In this document: positions 6,737 to 9,899 of the stretch, in pieces | Layout: every line of letters starts with the position of its first letter | How positions within the stretch are numbered: position 1 is the stretch's first letter | Program-made: the position numbers and the translations under genes | Notes under the pieces: generated by a model | Told to the model about the DNA's origin: nothing | What the model saw: the letters and a program-made list of their open reading frames with translations, nothing else | Database searches by the model: none | Origin: Leptolyngbyaceae cyanobacterium SM1_3_5 | Lineage (GTDB): Bacteria > Cyanobacteriota > Cyanobacteriia > Elainellales > Elainellaceae | Assembly (NCBI GenBank): GCA_012031475.1 | Contig: JAAUTJ010000124.1 | Coordinates: 1-9,899 of the forward strand | Direction of reading: 5' to 3' | DNA: 9,899 bases

Positions 6737-7624
6737 TCATTCATTTTGACTTAGATTTTGGCGATCGAGTGCCGCCTTAAGGCAAAACCGTGATAATCGC
6801 CTGCGCTTTTCCTGCGCTTTGAGCGCCAGACTGCGCTGCATTGCCTCGACAAACTGACTGACGCGGATCGGATCGATCGGCTGCTCGATCTGGCCGCGCC
6901 GCTTCAGCGAACTCGACACGATGACGCCATCTGCGGCCTGAATCAGTTGCGGAATGTTTTCCCAGCTTGCGCCGCTGCCGATGAAAACGGGCGTTCCGTT
7001 TGCGGCTGCGCTTGCTAATTCGAGATCTTCCAAAGTCGGTGGGCTTCCGGTTGACCAGCCGGACAAAATCACGCCATCGGCTAGGCCACGATCGATCGTT
7101 TCTTGCACCGCCGTTGTCAAATTGGGCGATCCCAGTGGTCGGGCATGTTTCACCAAAACATCGGCCAAAATTTTGACATCGCTGCCCAATTCGCGCCGAT
7201 AGCGCAGCAGTTCATGTGCCTGCCCTTCGATGATCCCCTGATCGGTTGCCATTACTCCGGTCAGAACATTGACGCGGATGAAGTGGGCTTGGACGCACGA
7301 AGCGATCGCCATTGCGCTGAGGGCATCGTTCCGCAGAACGTTGATCCCGATCGGCAAGTTCACCAGATGCATCAGCCGATGCACCACCAAACTCATCGCG
7401 CTCACAGTGGCGGGATCAACGCTGTTTTTAGTGAACGGCGCATCAAAAAAGTTTTCAACAATGATGCCGTTGACCCCGCCTGAAGCCAGCGCGGTGGCTT
7501 CCTGCTCGGCGCGATCGATCACGGCTTTGAGCGATCCACCCCAGCGCACCGAGGTCGGCAGGGGCAGCAAATGAACGACGCCAATAATCGGGTTGGGCGT
7601 GTGAAACGTCTGTCTTAAGTCCAC
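6737..7624 (-). CDS. btpA: BtpA family protein (photosystem I biogenesis)
   Basis: In Synechocystis, BtpA is a peripheral thylakoid protein required for stable accumulation of photosystem I reaction-centre proteins; its biochemical activity is not known. The 295-residue product matches the family closely: PIIGVVHLLPLPTSVRWGG at the start, then GVNGIIVENFFDAPFTK, LPIGINVLRNDALSAM, and a C-terminal barrel-like part with GVILSGWSTGSPPT, TPVFIGSGASWENI and ADGVIVSSSLKR. The start codon is GTG (7622-7624), giving MDLRQTF. No in-frame ATG lies close upstream, and the family begins at this point. The frame is intact, unlike several neighbours. The last 30 residues are basic and variable. It is first in a possible two-gene unit with the VKOR gene. 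Confidence 0.95.
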   Translation of the reverse strand: MDLRQTFHTPNPIIGVVHLLPLPTSVRWGGSLKAVIDRAEQEATALASGGVNGIIVENFFDAPFTKNSVDPATVSAMSLVVHRLMHLVNLPIGINVLRNDALSAMAIASCVQAHFIRVNVLTGVMATDQGIIEGQAHELLRYRRELGSDVKILADVLVKHARPLGSPNLTTAVQETIDRGLADGVILSGWSTGSPPTLEDLELASAAANGTPVFIGSGASWENIPQLIQAADGVIVSSSLKRRGQIEQPIDPIRVSQFVEAMQRSLALKAQEKRRRLSRFCLKAALDRQNLSQNE

Positions 7625-7656
7625 GTGGATACAAACTCGGACTTTGATCTCTACAT

Positions 7657-7678
7657 CCAGGCGGCAAATTGCCGCTGG
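7657..7678. promoter_or_regulatory. inverted repeat in the btpA leader
   Basis: GCGGCAA (7661-7667) and TTGCCGC (7669-7675) pair perfectly around a single A. CCA and TGG extend the dyad outside a one-base bulge. It lies 33-54 bases upstream of the GTG start of btpA. It could be an operator or an RNA hairpin in the leader. It shares GGCAA/TTGCC with the dyad before the VKOR gene. Confidence 0.35.
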
Positions 7679-7695
7679 CTTAGATCTACTCTAAC

Positions 7696-7759
7696 AGCGG
7701 ATGGGCAGCGCAATTTCAGCGAAATACATCTTCCTTTTGATAGTGGATGGGCAGGGCAA
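7696..7759. repeat. imperfect 18-bp direct repeat between btpA and rimO
   Basis: AGCGGATGGGCAGCGCAA (7696-7713) and AGTGGATGGGCAGGGCAA (7742-7759) agree at 16 of 18 positions, with starts 46 bases apart. The spacing is near four or four and a half helical turns. Direct repeats in a divergent promoter region may bind a regulator, but no known site is recognised. Confidence 0.5.
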
Positions 7760-7994
7760 AACTTCCCAATGTCGTTTTGAATTCCATCTGTTACGATTAA
7801 GTTATGTAATTTTGCGCTACGATGAAAGCGTAATCACTACTGCGATTGCGATTGACGGTTGTTCGCGGGTCACTTACCCAACTTTGTGACACGAACGAGG
7901 ACACAAGAAGTCCGTTGATTGTGCGATCGCTCAGCAGCTTTGTGCCGCTGGATACTTGTCAACCCTTCTTGTTCAATCCATTAACCCGTCATTC

Positions 7995-9359
7995 ATGGGC
8001 AAACCCACAATTGCCATCTCTCATTTAGGCTGCGAAAAAAACCGCATCGACACTGAACATATGCTAGGTCTGCTCGTGCAGGCGGGCTATGAGGTCGATA
8101 GCAACGAAGAATTAGCCGATTACGTCATTGTCAATACCTGTAGCTTCATTCAGGCCGCTCGCGAAGAGTCGGTTCGCACCCTTGTCGAACTGGCTGAGGA
8201 CGGCAAGAAAGTCGTGATCACAGGCTGCATGGCGCAGCACTTCCAAAAAGAACTGCTTGATGAACTGCCCGAAGCCGTCGCGGTTATCGGCACAGGTGAC
8301 TATCACAAGATCGTCGATGTCATCCAGCGAGCGGAAACCGGAGAGCGTGTTCAGGAAGTATCGAATAATCCCACGTTCATCGCAGACGAAAATGTTCCGC
8401 GCTATCGCACCACAACCGAGGGCGTTGCCTATCTGCGAGTCTCGGAAGGCTGTGATTACAAATGCGCGTTCTGCATCATCCCGCATCTGCGTGGCAAACA
8501 GCGATCGCGATCGATCGAATCGATCGTCCGTGAAGCCGAGCAGCTTGCCGCTGAAGGTGTCCAAGAAATCATCTTGATCTCACAAATCACGACGAACTAT
8601 GGACTCGACCTTTACGGAAAGCCGATGCTGGCAGAACTGCTGCGGGCATTGGGTCGCGTCGAAGTTCCCTGGATTCGGATGCACTATGCCTATCCGACCG
8701 GATTAACGCCCGACGTTCTCAAGGCGATGCAGGAAACGCGAAACGTTCTGCCCTATCTCGATTTGCCGCTTCAGCACTCACACCCTGACGTGCTAAAAGC
8801 GATGAATCGGCCTTGGCAAGGTCAGGTAAACGACCAGATTATCGATCGCATTAAAACTGCGATCCCCGAAGCCGTGATGCGAACCACGTTCATTGTTGGT
8901 TTCCCTGGCGAAACGGACGCGCAGTTTGAGCATCTACTGGAATTTGTCGATCGCCATCAGTTCGATCATGTCGGCGTTTTCACCTTCTCAGCCGAAGAAG
9001 GCACAGCCGCTTACGATATGCCGAACCATCTCCCGCAGGACGTGATGGACGATCGCCGCGACGCGCTGATGTCGCTTCAGCAGCCGATCGCGCAACTCAA
9101 AAATCAAGCCGAAATCGGCAAAGTCGTGGATGTCTTGATCGAACAAGAACATCCAGACACCGGAGAACTCGTGGGACGATCGCCCCGATTCGCGCCGGAA
9201 GTTGATGGCTTGGTCTACGTACAAGGCTCGGCACGATTGGGATCAATCGCGCCCGTCCTGATCACGGGTGCAGACGTGTACGACCTGTACGGATCGATCG
9301 CAAACTCACACACCCAACTGAGAGGCGCGATTCGTCGTGTCTTTTGCAACCCTAATTAA
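7995..9359 (+). CDS. rimO: ribosomal protein S12 methylthiotransferase
   Basis: RimO adds a methylthio group to a conserved Asp of ribosomal protein S12, using S-adenosylmethionine and two iron-sulfur clusters. The 454-residue product starts MGKPTIAISHLGCEKN. The N-terminal MTTase domain has cluster cysteines C13 (HLGCEKN), C49 (VNTCSF) and C78 (ITGCMAQ). The radical SAM domain has CDYKCAFC (C153, C157, C160), followed by IIPHLRGKQRSRS, IILISQITTNYG and IVGFPGETDAQFEHLL. A C-terminal TRAM-like domain ends near GADVYDLYG. ATG 7995 is preferred to the in-frame TTG at 7956 because family members start close to the HLGC motif; no good Shine-Dalgarno helps. About 20 residues after VYDLYG (NSHTQLRGAIRRVFCNPN) extend past the usual end. 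The stop overlaps the helicase ribosome binding site. The frame is intact. Confidence 0.97.
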   Translation: MGKPTIAISHLGCEKNRIDTEHMLGLLVQAGYEVDSNEELADYVIVNTCSFIQAAREESVRTLVELAEDGKKVVITGCMAQHFQKELLDELPEAVAVIGTGDYHKIVDVIQRAETGERVQEVSNNPTFIADENVPRYRTTTEGVAYLRVSEGCDYKCAFCIIPHLRGKQRSRSIESIVREAEQLAAEGVQEIILISQITTNYGLDLYGKPMLAELLRALGRVEVPWIRMHYAYPTGLTPDVLKAMQETRNVLPYLDLPLQHSHPDVLKAMNRPWQGQVNDQIIDRIKTAIPEAVMRTTFIVGFPGETDAQFEHLLEFVDRHQFDHVGVFTFSAEEGTAAYDMPNHLPQDVMDDRRDALMSLQQPIAQLKNQAEIGKVVDVLIEQEHPDTGELVGRSPRFAPEVDGLVYVQGSARLGSIAPVLITGADVYDLYGSIANSHTQLRGAIRRVFCNPN

Positions 9360-9363
9360 GGAG
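9358..9363 (+). promoter_or_regulatory. ribosome binding site of the helicase gene, overlapping the rimO stop
   Basis: AAGGAG overlaps the TAA of rimO (9357-9359) and lies five bases before ATG 9369. This near-ideal site suggests the two genes are co-transcribed and may be translationally coupled. Confidence 0.75.
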
Positions 9364-9368
9364 ACTCG

Positions 9369-9899
9369 ATGACCCTTTCATTTCATAGCCTCGGTCTGTC
9401 TGAATCGCGTGTACAACACCTCGAAAAAGCAGGCTACGAAGCACCGACCGCCATTCAAGCCCAAGCCATTCCTCACCTCCTCTCTGGCCGCGATGTCGTT
9501 GGACAAGCCCAGACTGGCACAGGCAAAACCGCAGCCTTCTCGCTGCCGATGCTTGAGCAAATTGACGTGAACAATCTGGCTGTTCAAGCGCTGATTCTCA
9601 CTCCGACTCGCGAACTCGCCGTGCAGGTTTGCACCTCGATTCGCACCCTCAACGACGATCGCCGCATCCACGTTTTGCCCATCTACGGCGGACAGTCGAT
9701 CGATCTGCAACTCCAGCGGCTCCGTCGCGGTGCCCAAATCGTCGTTGGTACTCCCGGTCGCGTCCTTGACCTGCTCAAGCGCGGCGACCTGAAGCTGAAT
9801 CAGCTTAGCTGGCTGGTTCTCGACGAAGCCGACGAAATGCTGAACATGGGCTTCATTCAAGATGTCGAGCGCTATCTTGAGTCAGGCTCCACGCTGAAC
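9369..9899 (+). CDS. DEAD-box RNA helicase, N-terminal part (runs off the window)
   Basis: This ATP-dependent RNA helicase remodels RNA structure; in cyanobacteria one member, CrhR, responds to cold and redox state, and this gene may be that type, but I cannot be sure. The first 177 residues are visible. They include the Q motif (FHSLGLS, then APTAIQAQAIP), motif I AQTGTGKT (47-54), Ia PTRELA (79-84), GG at 107-108, Ib TPGR (128-131) and motif II DEAD (152-155). The last residues, RYLESGSTLN, do not fit the family, which usually continues ILEQxP. Removing the T at about 9882 gives EQAPR, so a one-base insertion is likely. ATG 9369 follows an excellent ribosome binding site. It lies nine bases after rimO. 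Confidence 0.95.
   Translation, partial: MTLSFHSLGLSESRVQHLEKAGYEAPTAIQAQAIPHLLSGRDVVGQAQTGTGKTAAFSLPMLEQIDVNNLAVQALILTPTRELAVQVCTSIRTLNDDRRIHVLPIYGGQSIDLQLQRLRRGAQIVVGTPGRVLDLLKRGDLKLNQLSWLVLDEADEMLNMGFIQDVERYLESGSTLN

Larger units (their letters stand above)
7625..7994. other. 370-base divergent region between btpA and rimO
   Basis: No credible gene is seen; the short open frames here lack family resemblance and start signals. The left third holds an inverted repeat in the btpA leader (7657-7678). The middle holds an imperfect 18-base direct repeat (7696-7713 and 7742-7759) and an AT-rich stretch (about 7775-7812) that probably contains promoter elements. The right third is unremarkable, with a HIP1 site at 7923. 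I cannot fix a -10/-35 pair for either gene. Confidence 0.5.
1..9899. repeat. HIP1 octamers (GCGATCGC) dispersed through the window
   Basis: The palindrome GCGATCGC occurs about 16 times by eye, for example near 766, 1498, 1764, 3685, 4199, 4660, 5101, 5272, 5674, 6602, 7300, 7923 and 8502. Many more sites carry only the CGATCG core. By chance an octamer should appear about once per 65 kb. HIP1 over-representation is a known hallmark of many cyanobacterial genomes. Copies lie in coding and non-coding DNA, so this is a genome-wide signature and not an array. Confidence 0.9.

Noticed and set aside
7806..7820. NtcA-like site GTA-N9-TAC upstream of rimO
   Set aside because: NtcA sites have an 8-base spacer; this has nine. 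Only an indel error would rescue it, and rimO is not a typical NtcA target.
7701..8028. Short open frames (7701-7889 and 7846-8028) in the btpA-rimO gap
   Set aside because: No family resemblance and no ribosome binding site, and one runs into the start of rimO in another frame.
1..9899. CRISPR array, tRNA or rRNA gene, insertion sequence or toxin-antitoxin system
   Set aside because: No regularly spaced repeats, no cloverleaf or T-loop sequence, no transposase motif or terminal repeats were seen. The ATGA pair at the left edge is too incomplete to call a toxin-antitoxin system.

Overview
The window looks like a cyanobacterial chromosome. The HIP1 octamer GCGATCGC occurs about 16 times by eye in 9.9 kb. 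Several families are cyanobacterial or photosynthetic: DUF2949, an HHL1-like protein, BtpA, and a VKOR-thioredoxin fusion of the LTO1 type. I cannot name the genus; a filamentous, Leptolyngbya-like organism is only a guess.

Layout, left to right. On the + strand: the 3' end of an unrecognised AT-rich gene, holB (clamp-loader delta prime), a DUF2949 gene, ftsH, and an HHL1-like gene. A LysR-type regulator runs leftward, converging on the HHL1-like gene with a hairpin between their ends. A small unknown gene is divergent from the regulator and ends at a strong bidirectional terminator. Beyond it, btpA and the VKOR-thioredoxin gene run leftward. rimO and the 5' end of a DEAD-box RNA helicase gene then run rightward, as a probable translationally coupled pair.

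Theme. Several genes concern making, oxidising or repairing photosynthetic membrane proteins: FtsH, the HHL1-like protein, BtpA (photosystem I) and the LTO1-type oxidase. rimO and the helicase concern the ribosome and RNA, and holB concerns replication. This looks like ordinary core genome. I see no phage, transposon, CRISPR, tRNA, rRNA or evident defence system.

The most important caution is sequence quality. holB, ftsH, the LysR gene and the VKOR gene each need two or more one-base corrections to read as full-length proteins, and the helicase probably needs one at the right edge. Many of these changes lie in short homopolymers, the reconstructed proteins keep all key motifs, and the corrected lengths are normal. 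I therefore read the indels as probable sequencing or assembly errors, not as gene decay, and annotate the genes across their full spans.

Non-coding signals worth keeping are two hairpins with CGATCG in their loops between convergent genes, a possible alternative-pairing leader before ftsH, GGCAA/TTGCC dyads before both btpA and the VKOR gene, a nested hairpin beside a TATAAT box before the DUF2949 gene, and a shared leader motif before the DUF2949 and HHL1-like genes.
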